Below are positions 43,921 to 53,123 of a DNA stretch of 64,000 nt, piece after piece. The stretch's first letter is position 1. Each line of letters starts with the position of its first letter. Source of the stretch: Lentzea guizhouensis (lineage in GTDB: Bacteria; Actinomycetota; Actinomycetes; Mycobacteriales; Pseudonocardiaceae); the NCBI RefSeq assembly GCF_001701025.1, contig NZ_CP016793.1, positions 8,990,001 through 9,054,000 of the forward strand, read 5' to 3'. The position numbers and the translations under genes are program-made. Under the pieces are notes generated by a model. It searched no databases. It was given only the letters and a program-made list of their open reading frames with translations, and was not told the origin of the DNA.

Positions 43921-44958
43921 ATGACCGAGGCCGGCTACGACGTGTTCGTCAGCTACGCCAGCGCGGACGAGGCCTTCGCCGAACGGGTCGCGCGGGCGGT
44001 CGAAGCCGACCGGTCCGGACCACCGTTGCGGGCCTTCTACGCACCCTGGGTCATCGGACCGGGTGCGGACATCGCCGCGAGCCTCGAGAGCGGGCTGCAG
44101 CGGAGCAGGTTCGTCGCACTGGTCATCTCGCCCGAGGCGTTGGGGTCGCCGTGGGTGCGGCAGGAGCGGTTCACCGCGATCTGGCGCGACCCGGCGGCGA
44201 GCCGGGCGTCGTTGATCCCGTTGCTGCGCCGTGACAGCGAGGTGCCGGACCTCCTCGGCCGGTTGAGGCACATCGACTTCAGGGCGGACTCGGACTTCGC
44301 CGCCGGGATGGCGGAGCTCATCGCCGCCGTGCGCGGCCGGCCCGTGCGCCGCGACGGTGAGATGGCCCCGGCTGACTTCGACCTTCGTGACGCCGCGGCT
44401 TTGCTGCGGCGGCAACGGATCGTGTTCGAGCGCCCCGCCTTCCAGATGCCGTGCGTCTGGGAGTTGCGCCTCTCCGAGCTGATTGCGGCCATCGACGACA
44501 CGATGGCCGCTCTCAACACCGGCGCGCTCTACTCACGGTCGGGGAACCTGCTGAGCCGCTTCAACCCGAGGTCGTCGTACCGGCTGAAGAGGTTTCGTGA
44601 GGCTTTCGGCCGTGTCGTCGTGTCGCTGGGAAAGCTCAAGCGGATGGTCGTCGACTTCGGGGAGTCCTATGAGGACGCGAACCCGCGGTACCGCCGCTCC
44701 GAGGACTTCTACGCGATGTTGACCGCGCTCGTGTCCGTCCCGGCGCCGAACGCGGCCGTCATCGCAGACGCCGTGGACCGCATGGACGCCATCGACTCGG
44801 CGCGCAACGACATCCTGCGCGAGGTCAACCGCTTGCTCCGGTCGATCGGCGACCCCGAACTCGACCTGATCGGACTGAGCAGCGACGCCATCCGGAGCAC
44901 CACGTCCGGGTTCGACGCCGAGGTGGTGGCAGCGCTGGAGCGCCCCGACCGTCAGTGA
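43921..44958 (+). CDS. TIR-domain protein
   Basis: The 345-aa protein has a TIR domain at the N-terminus (YDVFVSYASADEAFAERVARAVE, residues 6-28), the putative catalytic Glu56 in SLESGL and LVISPEALGSPWVRQE. A ~200-residue helical C-terminal part (RLSELIAAIDDTMAALN...KRFREAFGRVVVSLGKLK) of no known family follows. Bacterial TIR domains often cleave NAD+ to cause growth arrest in phage defence. GGAGGGCGAG precedes the ATG. It lies 80 bp after the helicase gene, same strand. Confidence 0.9.
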   Translation: MTEAGYDVFVSYASADEAFAERVARAVEADRSGPPLRAFYAPWVIGPGADIAASLESGLQRSRFVALVISPEALGSPWVRQERFTAIWRDPAASRASLIPLLRRDSEVPDLLGRLRHIDFRADSDFAAGMAELIAAVRGRPVRRDGEMAPADFDLRDAAALLRRQRIVFERPAFQMPCVWELRLSELIAAIDDTMAALNTGALYSRSGNLLSRFNPRSSYRLKRFREAFGRVVVSLGKLKRMVVDFGESYEDANPRYRRSEDFYAMLTALVSVPAPNAAVIADAVDRMDAIDSARNDILREVNRLLRSIGDPELDLIGLSSDAIRSTTSGFDAEVVAALERPDRQ

Positions 44959-45779
44959 AGCCCCTCCGCGGCACGGACCAGTGCCGCCACCGCCTCCGAC
45001 CGGTTCCCCGGCTGCCACGCCAGCACCGTCGTCACGTCCGGCGCGTCCACCACCGGCACCGCCACGTGCTCCGGCCACTGCCACGCGCGGCTCGACGCCG
45101 GGATGACGAGCAGCGTCTTGCCCAGCGCCACCAGCTGCGCGAGCTTCGACTGCGTGCGCACCTCCGGACCGGGGCCGGGCGGGTAGGTGCCGTCGAGCAA
45201 CGGCCAGCGCGCGATCGGCAGGTCCGGCACGTCGCGGACCTCGGCGAACGTGAGCTGCGAACGGGCGGCCAGCGGGTGGGTGGCGGGCAGGATCGCGACC
45301 TGGCCCTCGACGAAGAGGTCGAGGGTGTCGAAGCCCGCCAGGTCGTCGTACGGGCGGTGCATGATCGCCACGTCGGCGGTGCCGTCCCGCAGCAGACCGG
45401 CCTGTTCGCCGACCTCGCACAGCAGGACCTCGACGTCGCCGGCGACGGCCAGGAGGCGTTGCAGCAGGTCGTGGGACGCGCCCGCCTTGGTGACCAGGAC
45501 GAGCGGGCGGGCGGCGGCCTGGCGGGTGCGGCGGGCGGCGGCGGTGATCGCGTCGAGGGCGAGCTTGGCCTCGCGCAGCAGGACGCGGCCGGGGTCGGTG
45601 AGGGCGACGCCGCGGCGGTCGCGGTCGAGGAGCTGGACGCCGAGGCGGTGTTCCAGCTGGCGGATGGCGCGTGACAGCGGCGGCTGGGCGATGCCGAGGC
45701 GGTCGGCGGCACGGCCGAAGTGGAGTTCTTCCGCGACGGCGACGAAATACCGGAGCTCGCGGGTCTCGAGGTCGGGCAC
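44952..45779 (-). CDS. LysR-family regulator
   Basis: From GTG 45779 (GGAGGC upstream) it reads VPDLETRELRYFVAVAEELHFGRAADRLGIAQPPLSRAIRQLE, then a full effector domain (275 aa). It is divergent from an SDR gene by 88 bp and overlaps the TIR gene's end by 7 bp. Region 45797-45821 between the two starts has repeated GGGTACC sites. Confidence 0.92.
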   Translation of the reverse strand: MPDLETRELRYFVAVAEELHFGRAADRLGIAQPPLSRAIRQLEHRLGVQLLDRDRRGVALTDPGRVLLREAKLALDAITAAARRTRQAAARPLVLVTKAGASHDLLQRLLAVAGDVEVLLCEVGEQAGLLRDGTADVAIMHRPYDDLAGFDTLDLFVEGQVAILPATHPLAARSQLTFAEVRDVPDLPIARWPLLDGTYPPGPGPEVRTQSKLAQLVALGKTLLVIPASSRAWQWPEHVAVPVVDAPDVTTVLAWQPGNRSEAVAALVRAAEGLH

Positions 45780-45867
45780 AGCCTCCAGCGTACTGATACC
45801 CGTGGGGTACCACAGGGTACCGAATCGATCTTGGACGGGAGCTCGCAGCACGCCGACCATGGCAGGC
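45780..45867. promoter_or_regulatory. LysR/SDR intergenic operator region
   Basis: GGGTACC occurs at 45805-45811 and 45815-45821, one helical turn apart. TACCC-GTG-GGGTA (45797-45809) is an inverted repeat overlapping the first. This fits a LysR-type binding region for the divergent pair. Confidence 0.6.
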
Positions 45868-46575
45868 ATGAGCAACAAGACCGCGCTGATCACCGGCGCG
45901 AACAAGGGCATCGGTCTCGCCATCGCAGAAGGACTCGGCACCCGAGGGTTCACGGTCGCGGTGGGCGCACGCGACGACGCCAGGCGCGAGGAAGCCGTCG
46001 AACGCCTGCGCACCAACGGCATCAACGCGTTCGGCGTCGCACTCGACGTCACCGACGACGAAAGCGTTGCCGCAGCGGCGAAGACGATCGAAGCAACCAC
46101 CGGACGACTCGACGTGCTCGTCAACAACGCCGGCATCTCCGGCGCCTTCGACCGGCAGACGCCATCCACATTGGACCTCGACGTCATCCGCACCGTCCTG
46201 GACACCAACGTGTTCGGCGTCATCCGCGTCACCAACGCGATGCTGCCGCTGCTGCGCCGCGCCGACTCCCCGCGCATCGTCAACATGTCCAGCAACATGG
46301 GATCGCTGGCCCTGCAGACCGGCCCCCAACTCGCCGCCTACGCGCCGTCGAAGACGATGCTCAACAGCATCACCGCCCAGTACGCCCGCGAGCTCGCCGG
46401 CACGAACGTCATCGTGAACGCCGCCTGCCCCGGCTACGTCGCGACCGACTTCACCGGCTTCCAAGGCCAGCGCACGCCGGAACAGGGCGCGGCGATCGCG
46501 ATCCGGCTCGCCACCCTGCCCGACGACGGGCCACGCGGCGGCTTCTTCGACGACAACGGCGAAGTCCCCTGGTGA
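45868..46575 (+). CDS. Short-chain dehydrogenase/reductase
   Basis: The 235-aa protein has the cofactor motif TGANKGIG, the NNAG motif (DVLVNNAGISG), catalytic Ser in IVNMSSNMGSLAL and YAPSK (Tyr and Lys), all in place. Start ATG 45868 fits the family; ATG 45859 is three codons earlier. It resembles carbonyl-reductase-like SDRs. Probably controlled by the divergent LysR protein. Confidence 0.93.
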   Translation: MSNKTALITGANKGIGLAIAEGLGTRGFTVAVGARDDARREEAVERLRTNGINAFGVALDVTDDESVAAAAKTIEATTGRLDVLVNNAGISGAFDRQTPSTLDLDVIRTVLDTNVFGVIRVTNAMLPLLRRADSPRIVNMSSNMGSLALQTGPQLAAYAPSKTMLNSITAQYARELAGTNVIVNAACPGYVATDFTGFQGQRTPEQGAAIAIRLATLPDDGPRGGFFDDNGEVPW

Positions 46576-46576
46576 C

Positions 46577-46678
46577 TCACTCCGAACCGTCGAGCACCGC
46601 GAGCAACTCCCCCAACTGATCCAGCTGCGCCGCCGACAACCCCCCGAGGCGTTGCTGCACGCGTTTGGGTTGTAACGA
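46577..46678 (-). pseudogene. Remnant of a MarR-like regulator C-terminus
   Basis: The minus frame RVQQRLGGLSAAQLDQLGEL ending LAVLDGSE-stop at 46577 looks like the last dimerisation helix of a MarR protein. There is no HTH or start upstream before the next gene. It is probably a deletion remnant. Confidence 0.4.
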
Positions 46679-46705
46679 ACCAGCCCTACCGGCCGACGAC
46701 CTGAC

Positions 46706-47383
46706 GTGACCGGACCGGATCCCCGCCACAGCGACCAGACGCACAACCAGGTGCGCTCGGACAGTCTCGGGAACGCCTTCCAGACGGGTCAGCTGCACGG
46801 CGACGCCCACGTGGGCAACACGACCGTCCGCAACACCACCGTCAGCCTGTCCGCGCTCGGCGTGGTCGCCGGCGTGGTGATCACGGTCGTGGCCGGGCTC
46901 GTGGTGTGGAAGGTCGTCGCCACCGAAACCGCACCGGCCGTGACCTCGACGACCGTGGCGGGCGGGTCGACGATCAGGACCTCGCCGAAGACCAGCACCC
47001 CCAACGATTCCACGCGACCGCGCGAGATCCGGCTGAGCAGCCGCACCGGCGTGGACCTCGACGGCGACGAGACCGTGGCCGAACGTGTGGACGGCGCCTC
47101 GGGTGACACCGACCTGTACATGACCGAGACCGGGATCCTCTACACCAACGGCAACGGCTTCGCCGACGACCTCGGCACCGAGCAGCAGGCCAGGTCTCGG
47201 TGCACCGACGCCGTGGCAGCGGGACAGAACTCCGCCGCCCAGGTCCTCCCGATCATGGCGGGCATGCAGTACTGCTTCGCCACCTCCGACGACAAGATCG
47301 CGTGGCTGCGCGTCAAGGACTCGAAGCTGGCCGCGTCCAGCTCCGTGGTCCTGGCCGTGCAGGTGTGGCCGAAGGAGAGGTGA
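46706..47383 (+). CDS. Single-pass membrane protein with an amyloid-type (RHIM-like/PP) N-terminal motif
   Basis: The 225-aa protein has the short motif NQVRSDSLGNAFQTGQLHGD (residues 14-33, continuing AHV) before one transmembrane span (~48-68), then a Thr/Ser linker and an extracytoplasmic C-terminal domain with two Cys (SRCTDA, MQYCFA). N-x-V-x-x-x-x-x-G-x-x-x-Q-x-x-x-(I/L)-x-G resembles actinobacterial amyloid-signalling motifs that link NLR-like receptors to effectors. The start is GTG 46706. Family unknown. Confidence 0.65.
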   Translation: MTGPDPRHSDQTHNQVRSDSLGNAFQTGQLHGDAHVGNTTVRNTTVSLSALGVVAGVVITVVAGLVVWKVVATETAPAVTSTTVAGGSTIRTSPKTSTPNDSTRPREIRLSSRTGVDLDGDETVAERVDGASGDTDLYMTETGILYTNGNGFADDLGTEQQARSRCTDAVAAGQNSAAQVLPIMAGMQYCFATSDDKIAWLRVKDSKLAASSSVVLAVQVWPKER

Positions 47384-47444
47384 CCGGGAACCGTTCGGTC
47401 CTGCGGCCCGACTGGTGAGGCAGGACTCACTCGGGAGGTTCTTC

Positions 47445-48113
47445 GTGGAACGCCGGACTTTCTTGCGCGCCTCCGCGCTGTCGCTAGGACTCACCACCAC
47501 CGCGACCGCAACGGCCGACGCGCCGCTGCGGGTGCAGGTGCTGGTGTTCGACGGTGTGGAGGAACAGGACTTCATCGCACCGGTCGAGGTGCTCGGCCTG
47601 GCCGGCAAGCTCAGCGGCGGCGCCATCCGCACCACCCTCGTGTCACCGGACCGGCCGCGCACCGTGACCTGCACGTACGGCACGAGGGTCGAGGTGCGGG
47701 AGGCCTGGTCTCCCACAGACGTCCTCGTCGTGCCCGGCGGCGGCTACACCAACCGGACCGGCCCCGGCGTGCACCAGCTGATCGGCGACCGCGCGTTCCT
47801 GCGCAGGCTGGCCGACTCCGACGCGCTGCCGGTCGGCATCTGCACCGGCACGATGGTCCTGTCGGCCGCCGGCATCACCAAGGGCCGCAACGCGACCACG
47901 CACTCCGGCGCCAAGGCCGACCTCGCCGCCCAGGGCGCGACGGTGGTCAACGCCAGGGTCGTGGACGACGGCGACCTGATCACCGGCGGCGGCATCACCT
48001 CCGGCCTGGAGGTGGCGCTGTGGCTGGTCGAACGCTTCGCAGGCGCACAGGTGGCCCAGCGCGCCGAGACCGTGCTGGAGTACGAGCGCCGCGGCACCGT
48101 GTGGCGGCGCTAG
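47445..48113 (+). CDS. Tat-exported DJ-1/PfpI-family protein
   Basis: The 222-aa protein has a twin-Arg signal ([19 protein letters not shown]), then a DJ-1/PfpI domain with [28 protein letters not shown] and the nucleophile elbow [13 protein letters not shown] (Cys). GTG 47445 has GGGAGG upstream. The exported location is unusual for this fold; ThiJ/PfpI-type hydratase or protease-like activity is possible. It overlaps the convergent sigma gene by 4 bp. Confidence 0.85.
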   Translation: MERRTFLRASALSLGLTTTATATADAPLRVQVLVFDGVEEQDFIAPVEVLGLAGKLSGGAIRTTLVSPDRPRTVTCTYGTRVEVREAWSPTDVLVVPGGGYTNRTGPGVHQLIGDRAFLRRLADSDALPVGICTGTMVLSAAGITKGRNATTHSGAKADLAAQGATVVNARVVDDGDLITGGGITSGLEVALWLVERFAGAQVAQRAETVLEYERRGTVWRR

Positions 48114-48679
48114 ACCACGTCCTCGCGCGCCTGACCGCTGATCAGGTCCTCCCGCGCCCTGGCGACCCTGGACCGGACCGTCCCGATCGGACACCCGACC
48201 ACCTCGGCCGCCTCGGCGTAGGACAACCCGAGCACCTGCGTGAGCAGCAACGCCTCCCGGCGTTCCGGTGAGAGTCCGGCCAGCATCACGGTGAGCTCGA
48301 CGACGTCCTCGAACCCGGCCGACCGCGCGTGCTCCGCGTACCGGTCGGCGTCCGAGGCGAGCCGGTAGTCCGCCGACCACGCGATCGAGGGCCGCGCGAC
48401 GGCGGCGCGGATGTGGTCGACGACGGTCCTGCGGGCGATCGACAGCAGCCAGGTCCGCGCCGACGACCGCCCCTCGAAGCCCGGCAGGCTCCGCAGCGCC
48501 CGCAGGTAGACCTCCTGCGTCAGGTCGTCCGCGACCCCGACGCCGGCCAGGTGGGCGACCAACCGCCAGACATCACGCTGCGTCGAACGGATGAACCGCT
48601 CCAGCGCACCACGATCACCCGAACCGGCAGCCAGCGCCCACGCCGTGACCGCCTCGTCGTCACCCCGCGAAGTCGACAC
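48110..48679 (-). CDS. ECF sigma factor
   Basis: The 189-aa protein has region 2 ([47 protein letters not shown]) and region 4 ([45 protein letters not shown]). It resembles the SigC-like ECF group of mycobacteria. GTG 48679 is divergent from the zinc-finger anti-sigma-like gene by 63 bp, with AACTCAGAACTCG and GGAACCGTTAAC between them; the latter could be its own promoter -35 (GGAAC). Confidence 0.92.
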   Translation of the reverse strand: MSTSRGDDEAVTAWALAAGSGDRGALERFIRSTQRDVWRLVAHLAGVGVADDLTQEVYLRALRSLPGFEGRSSARTWLLSIARRTVVDHIRAAVARPSIAWSADYRLASDADRYAEHARSAGFEDVVELTVMLAGLSPERREALLLTQVLGLSYAEAAEVVGCPIGTVRSRVARAREDLISGQAREDVV

Positions 48680-48742
48680 GGCCCGGACAGTAACTCAGAA
48701 CTCGCCTGGAACCGTTAACTCCTGATAGCCGACAATCAGTAC

Positions 48743-49471
48743 GTGGAGTGCTACACGTGCCGCGAAGCCCTGTCCGCGCGACTCGACGGCGAACCAGAGG
48801 GCGCGCCCGCCGACGAGGTCGACGCGCACCTCTCCACCTGCACGTCCTGCCAGGCGTGGCAGGAGAACGCGGCCGCGCTCACCAGAACCCTGCGCGTGCG
48901 GCCGGCAACCCCGGTCCCCGACCTGACCTCGTCGATCCTGGAGGCCGCACCCCCGGTCGTCCCGGCACCCCCACGCGGCTGGCTCTCCCGCGGCCTCCTG
49001 GCAGGCGTCGCCGTCGCCCAGCTCACCCTCGGCCTGGCCCAGGTGCTCGGCGTGGACACCTCCGCGCACGGCGACCACACCGGCAGCAGCCACCTGTTCA
49101 ACGAGAGCACCGCCTGGAACCTCGCCCTGGGCCTGGGCCTGCTGTGGACGGTCCTGCGCCCGACCGCCACCACCGGCATGCTGCCCGTGGTCGCCGCGTT
49201 CGTCGCCGTGCTGGTCCCGTACTCGGCGAGCGACCTGCTCAGCGGCACCGCCACCGTGTCCCGCGTGCTGTCCCACTCGCTGCTGGTGGTCGGCCTGGTG
49301 CTGTTGACGTTCGTGCACTTCAGCCGGCGCGGGCCCGGCGGCAGCACTCCGGTGCGGCACGACGAGACGGATGGCGTCGAGGGTGCTTCTGCGGCTGTCG
49401 ATCGCGCGGAACGATCTCGCCCGCGCCGTCGGGTGTGGCTGCGGCCGGTGAGCCGCCGCGACGCCGCCTGA
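48743..49471 (+). CDS. Zinc-finger membrane protein, probable anti-sigma factor
   Basis: The 242-aa protein begins MECYTCREALSARLDGE and has HLSTCTSCQAW, the zf-HC2 zinc site of anti-sigma factors, then about four hydrophobic segments from residue ~80 to ~200 (DUF2275-like). It is divergent from the ECF gene, so it is a likely partner. The last ~45 residues are Arg/Ser-rich and may come from a one-base shift. Confidence 0.85.
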   Translation: MECYTCREALSARLDGEPEGAPADEVDAHLSTCTSCQAWQENAAALTRTLRVRPATPVPDLTSSILEAAPPVVPAPPRGWLSRGLLAGVAVAQLTLGLAQVLGVDTSAHGDHTGSSHLFNESTAWNLALGLGLLWTVLRPTATTGMLPVVAAFVAVLVPYSASDLLSGTATVSRVLSHSLLVVGLVLLTFVHFSRRGPGGSTPVRHDETDGVEGASAAVDRAERSRPRRRVWLRPVSRRDAA

Positions 49472-49569
49472 CGGAAGAAAGCGCGCTCGCCGCACTGCTC
49501 ACGGCACTTCCGCAGCCTGTATCGGCGCGGGCTGCTTCGCGGCGGGAGGCTGCGCGCGATCACCGTCGA

Positions 49570-49713
49570 TCAAGGCATCGGCGGAAAAGGCGGGCACTCC
49601 GGAGGGCAGGTGTAGATCTGACTTCCCGGCAACGGCCCACAGCAAGCTTGGGCGGAAGGGACGGGTGTCACCGCGATCAGCACCGCGGCGACCAGAGCAC
49701 ACAAGCGTTTCAT
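49570..49713 (-). CDS. Tiny secreted Cys/Pro-rich peptide (47 aa)
   Basis: From ATG 49713 with GGGGGAG 5 nt upstream, it reads a signal peptide MKRLCALVAAVLIAVTPVPS ending AQA (residue 23). A 24-residue mature part follows with Cys24, Cys25, Cys36 and Cys40 and runs of Pro (CPPECPPFPP). It starts 10 bp after the BTAD regulator stop, so it is the last gene of that transcript. I do not recognise it. A secreted disulfide-linked peptide or signal is possible. The remaining 49472-49569 sequence shows no gene. Confidence 0.65.
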   Translation of the reverse strand: MKRLCALVAAVLIAVTPVPSAQACCGPLPGSQIYTCPPECPPFPPMP

Positions 49714-49723
49714 CGAACTCCCC

Positions 49724-52700
49724 CTAAACGGATCTTGCGTTCACAGTGGACAGTCGAGCACGAACAGCCTCGGCTTCAGGAACCCCCGACTCGACGTACA
49801 GGTTGAGCGCACGACACCAATGTTCCCGGGCCTCCTCGTACTGGTTCACGGCAACGCAGGCATGAGCGATGCCGTCATGAGCGCGAGCCAGCTGGTACCG
49901 GTCACCCGTGAGCTCGGCGAGGTCGAGGGCCTGCCGGTGGTGGGCGAGCGCGCGGGCTTGGTCACCACTGAGCTCGGCGGCGTGTCCCAAGCCGTTGAGA
50001 GCTTCCGCCTGGAGGCCGAGATTGCCCGTGCTCAGCCCGATGACCAGTGCGTTGTCGAGGTTGCCGACGGACTCCGCGAACCGGCCCAAGTCCGCCAGGA
50101 CGAGCCCCATGCCCAGCGTCGTGTACCCCTCGAGGCTCCGGTTTCCGGTCTTCCAGGCGAGGGTCAGTGCCTGCTGCAGGTGTTCCAAGGCGTCCGCGTA
50201 CCTGGCCACCCGCCGGAAGACGAAGCCCAGGCTGTGCAGTGCGTAGCCGCGGCCGGCCAGGTCGTCGTCCTGTTCCGCGAGAGCCAGTGCGTCCGTGTGA
50301 TGGGCGATCGCCTCGTCGTACCGGCCAAGCCGCTCGTGGACGATGCCGAGGTTGTTGGCCGAACGGCATCGGCCGATGCGGTTCCCGGTCTGCACGGCGA
50401 TGTCCAGCGCTCGCTCGTAGTGGACGAGCGCGTTGCGGTGATCTGCCACAGCCAGGTACACGTTGCCGAGGTTGTTGTGCGTCCGGCCTTCCAGAGCGAG
50501 AGCACCGGCCGACCTCGCCAGGTCCAGCGTTCTTCGGTGATGGCCCTCGGCTTCGACATAGCTGCCCAACCGCTCGTGAGCCGTGCCGAGGTTGCCCAGC
50601 GCCTGGCACTCCGCGTCGACGTCACCGCTGCCACTGACGATGGCGTACGCATGACCGTGCAGGACGAGCGCGTCATCATGATGACCACGCAGGTCGAAGT
50701 ACCGCAGCAAGGTGGTGGACAGGTCACTCGTCCGGGAGCCCTTGGTCGATGTCGCCGTCGCCACGAGGTTCACCCGCTCGCGTTCAAGCCACTCCATCGC
50801 TTCGTCGTAGCCGGCCAGGACCGGGGTGGGCAGATCGGGCAGCACCTCCACGCGCTTGCCCCCCGGCGCGACGATGTCGACCGCCTTTGCAGCCGTGCAC
50901 AGGTAGCTGTCCTGCAGGCGAGCGAGAGCTGTGGCCCTGGTGCTGGCACCGTCGTTCTCGACAGCCATCTCCGCGGCGAAAGTGCGCACCAGGTCGTGCA
51001 TTCGGTATCGGCCTGCCTCGACCTCTTGCAACAGGTGGAGGTCGACCAGCTCTTCCAGCTGCTGCTCGGCCTCCAGCAGCTCCACCCCCGCGAGAGCGGC
51101 AGCCGGGTAGACGTCGAAGCCCACACCGGGGTGCAGGCCCAGCAGTCGGAACAACCGCCGCTGCGACTCGCTGAGGTGGCGGTAGGAGAGGTGCAGCGCC
51201 GCAGCCACGCTGCGGTCGCCGGTCACCAGTTCACGCAGCCGCTGTCGACCGGCCCGCAGGCGCTCGACGAGGTGTCCTGCTGTCCACGCCGGGCGAGAGC
51301 GCAACCGGGCACCGGCGATTCGCAGCGCCAGGGGCAAATGACCGCACAAAGCGACCACCTCCCCCACGGCCGCCGGCTCCGCGACCTCGTCACCGAGGAC
51401 CTTGGTGAACAACGCGACCGCCTGCTCGTGTGGAAGCACTTCCAACGACACGGTTCGAGCGGCGTCCAGATCGGTGAGCCGGCGCCTGCTGGTCACCAGT
51501 GCCAGGCACCCGGCGCTACCCGGTAGCAGCGGGCGGACCTGGGCAGCACTGGAGACGTTGTCCAGGACGAGCAAGGTCCTGCGCCCGGCGAGTTCCGCGC
51601 GCCACAGCCCGGCCCGTTCCTCCAACCCGCTCGGGATGCGGTCGCCTGTCACACCGATCAAGCGCAGCAGGGTCTCCAGCGCCGCTGCGGGTTCCACAGG
51701 TTTCAGATCAGTGCTGTGTGCGTGCATGTCGATGTACAGCTGCACGTCCGGGTAGCGATTCGCGAGGCGATGCGCACCGTGCACGGCGAGGGCGGTCTTG
51801 CCCACGCCGGCCATTCCGTCGATCGCGACGATCACCATGGCCGTGTCGGCCGTCTCGCCGGCGGCCACGAGCAGCTGGTCGAGCTCGCTGCCGCGGCCGG
51901 TGAAGTCCTCCACGTCGTGTGGCAAGGCGCGCACGCGGTCAGCAGGGTCAGCCGGTGGCGCTACGGGTGTCGACGTGCTGGTGAGCGCTTGCTGTGTGCC
52001 AGACCGTGACTGCGCGGTGGTCGCGGGTGTGGGCACAAGCCGGGGGTCTGCGGCCAAGAGCTGCCCGTGCAACTCCTGCAGAGCGGCACCGGGATCGATC
52101 CCCAGCTCCTCGACCAAGCACGCACGGACCTGCCGGTAGTGCTCCAACGCATCGGTGGTGCGGCCTGCTCGGTGCAACGCCACCAGGTACTGCCCCGCCA
52201 CCCGCTCGTCCAACGGGTGCCGGGAAGCTCGCGCCGACAGTTCGGCGACCAGCTCCGCACCGGCGCCGGCGCGCAGTCGGGCGTCGACCAACTCGTGCTC
52301 GGCCGAGAGCCGCTCCTGCGACAACCGCTCGCGTTCCGCCCGAACCCACTCACCGTCGACACCGGTGAGTGGTTCCCCACGCCACAACGCCAACGCCTCG
52401 GTCAGCGAGAACACAGCTGATTCCTCGTCATCGCGTGCGCGAGCACGCAAGTGGCGGAACCGCTGGAGGTCCACGACCGACTCCGGTGTCTCGATGAGCA
52501 ACGAGTAGCTGCCCGACCGGCACGCGATCGACATTCCGTTCACCCCCTCCAACGCCCTCCGCAGCCGGGAGACGTAGCTGTGCAACGTGGCCCGTGCACG
52601 CGGCGGTGCATTCACACCCCAGACACGCTCGACCAACCGGTCCACCAGAACGGCGTGCCCGGCGTCGACAACAAGCGCCGCGAGCACACAGCGCTGTTTC

Positions 52701-52780
52701 GGCGGGCCCAGATCCAACAGCCGGCCGTCGACCTCCGCGCTCACTTCCCCCAACAGACGCAACACCACAAGTATCCCCAC
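49724..52780 (-). CDS. BTAD/SARP-NB-ARC-TPR transcriptional regulator (AfsR-like)
   Basis: The 1018-aa protein has an OmpR-type winged HTH (residues ~1-95, PKQRCVLAALVVDAG), a BTAD domain (~100-245), an NB-ARC ATPase core with Walker A GMAGVGKT (near residue 325) and TLLVLDNV, winged-helix and linker regions, then about seven TPR repeats (residues ~650-1010, e.g. RTHNNLGNVYLAVADHRNALVHYERAL). AfsR-like proteins activate secondary-metabolite or secreted-product genes. GTG 52780 is the start; another GTG is four codons in. It is co-transcribed with the 47-aa peptide and divergent from the I36 inhibitor. Confidence 0.92.
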   Translation of the reverse strand: MGILVVLRLLGEVSAEVDGRLLDLGPPKQRCVLAALVVDAGHAVLVDRLVERVWGVNAPPRARATLHSYVSRLRRALEGVNGMSIACRSGSYSLLIETPESVVDLQRFRHLRARARDDEESAVFSLTEALALWRGEPLTGVDGEWVRAERERLSQERLSAEHELVDARLRAGAGAELVAELSARASRHPLDERVAGQYLVALHRAGRTTDALEHYRQVRACLVEELGIDPGAALQELHGQLLAADPRLVPTPATTAQSRSGTQQALTSTSTPVAPPADPADRVRALPHDVEDFTGRGSELDQLLVAAGETADTAMVIVAIDGMAGVGKTALAVHGAHRLANRYPDVQLYIDMHAHSTDLKPVEPAAALETLLRLIGVTGDRIPSGLEERAGLWRAELAGRRTLLVLDNVSSAAQVRPLLPGSAGCLALVTSRRRLTDLDAARTVSLEVLPHEQAVALFTKVLGDEVAEPAAVGEVVALCGHLPLALRIAGARLRSRPAWTAGHLVERLRAGRQRLRELVTGDRSVAAALHLSYRHLSESQRRLFRLLGLHPGVGFDVYPAAALAGVELLEAEQQLEELVDLHLLQEVEAGRYRMHDLVRTFAAEMAVENDGASTRATALARLQDSYLCTAAKAVDIVAPGGKRVEVLPDLPTPVLAGYDEAMEWLERERVNLVATATSTKGSRTSDLSTTLLRYFDLRGHHDDALVLHGHAYAIVSGSGDVDAECQALGNLGTAHERLGSYVEAEGHHRRTLDLARSAGALALEGRTHNNLGNVYLAVADHRNALVHYERALDIAVQTGNRIGRCRSANNLGIVHERLGRYDEAIAHHTDALALAEQDDDLAGRGYALHSLGFVFRRVARYADALEHLQQALTLAWKTGNRSLEGYTTLGMGLVLADLGRFAESVGNLDNALVIGLSTGNLGLQAEALNGLGHAAELSGDQARALAHHRQALDLAELTGDRYQLARAHDGIAHACVAVNQYEEAREHWCRALNLYVESGVPEAEAVRARLSTVNARSV

Positions 52781-53123
52781 ATTTCGACAGCTCCCGCACC
52801 ACCATTTCTAGCGCCCTGAGCTGCGCATTGCAGGAACTTGCAAGCGATTCACACGATCGGCCGTTCGGCGGCGTCGCCAGCTCGACCACCGCACGCAAGA
52901 ACGCGAACTACGTTCATCTCCAGCCACGGCAAATCGCCGAGCCGCCTTTCTCCGTTTCATGGAATGCGCTTCGACCAGGGCGTTGCAGAAACATGGCAAA
53001 CAATTCACACGAGCGTCCCCCGAGGGTGGCAACCGCGGCGGATCGCCCGCCGCAGCGGAGGGCGAACGCACAACCAGCGTTCCCCATCGATCACAACGCT
53101 GTTGAGATCATTGAGGAGAACTC
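52781..53123. promoter_or_regulatory. 343-bp divergent promoter region with two direct repeats
   Basis: No gene is present. A ~30-bp element of the form TTGCAGRAAC...CAATTCACACGA occurs at 52828-52856 and 52983-53012, 155 bp apart. SARP proteins bind direct heptamer repeats, so these may be sites for the BTAD regulator. The I36 gene start has TGAGGAGAACTC as ribosome site. Confidence 0.5.

Noticed and set aside
49499..49702. 67-codon minus-strand ORF
   Set aside because: It lies in another frame over the 47-aa secreted peptide, which has the better start, ribosome site and signal peptide.
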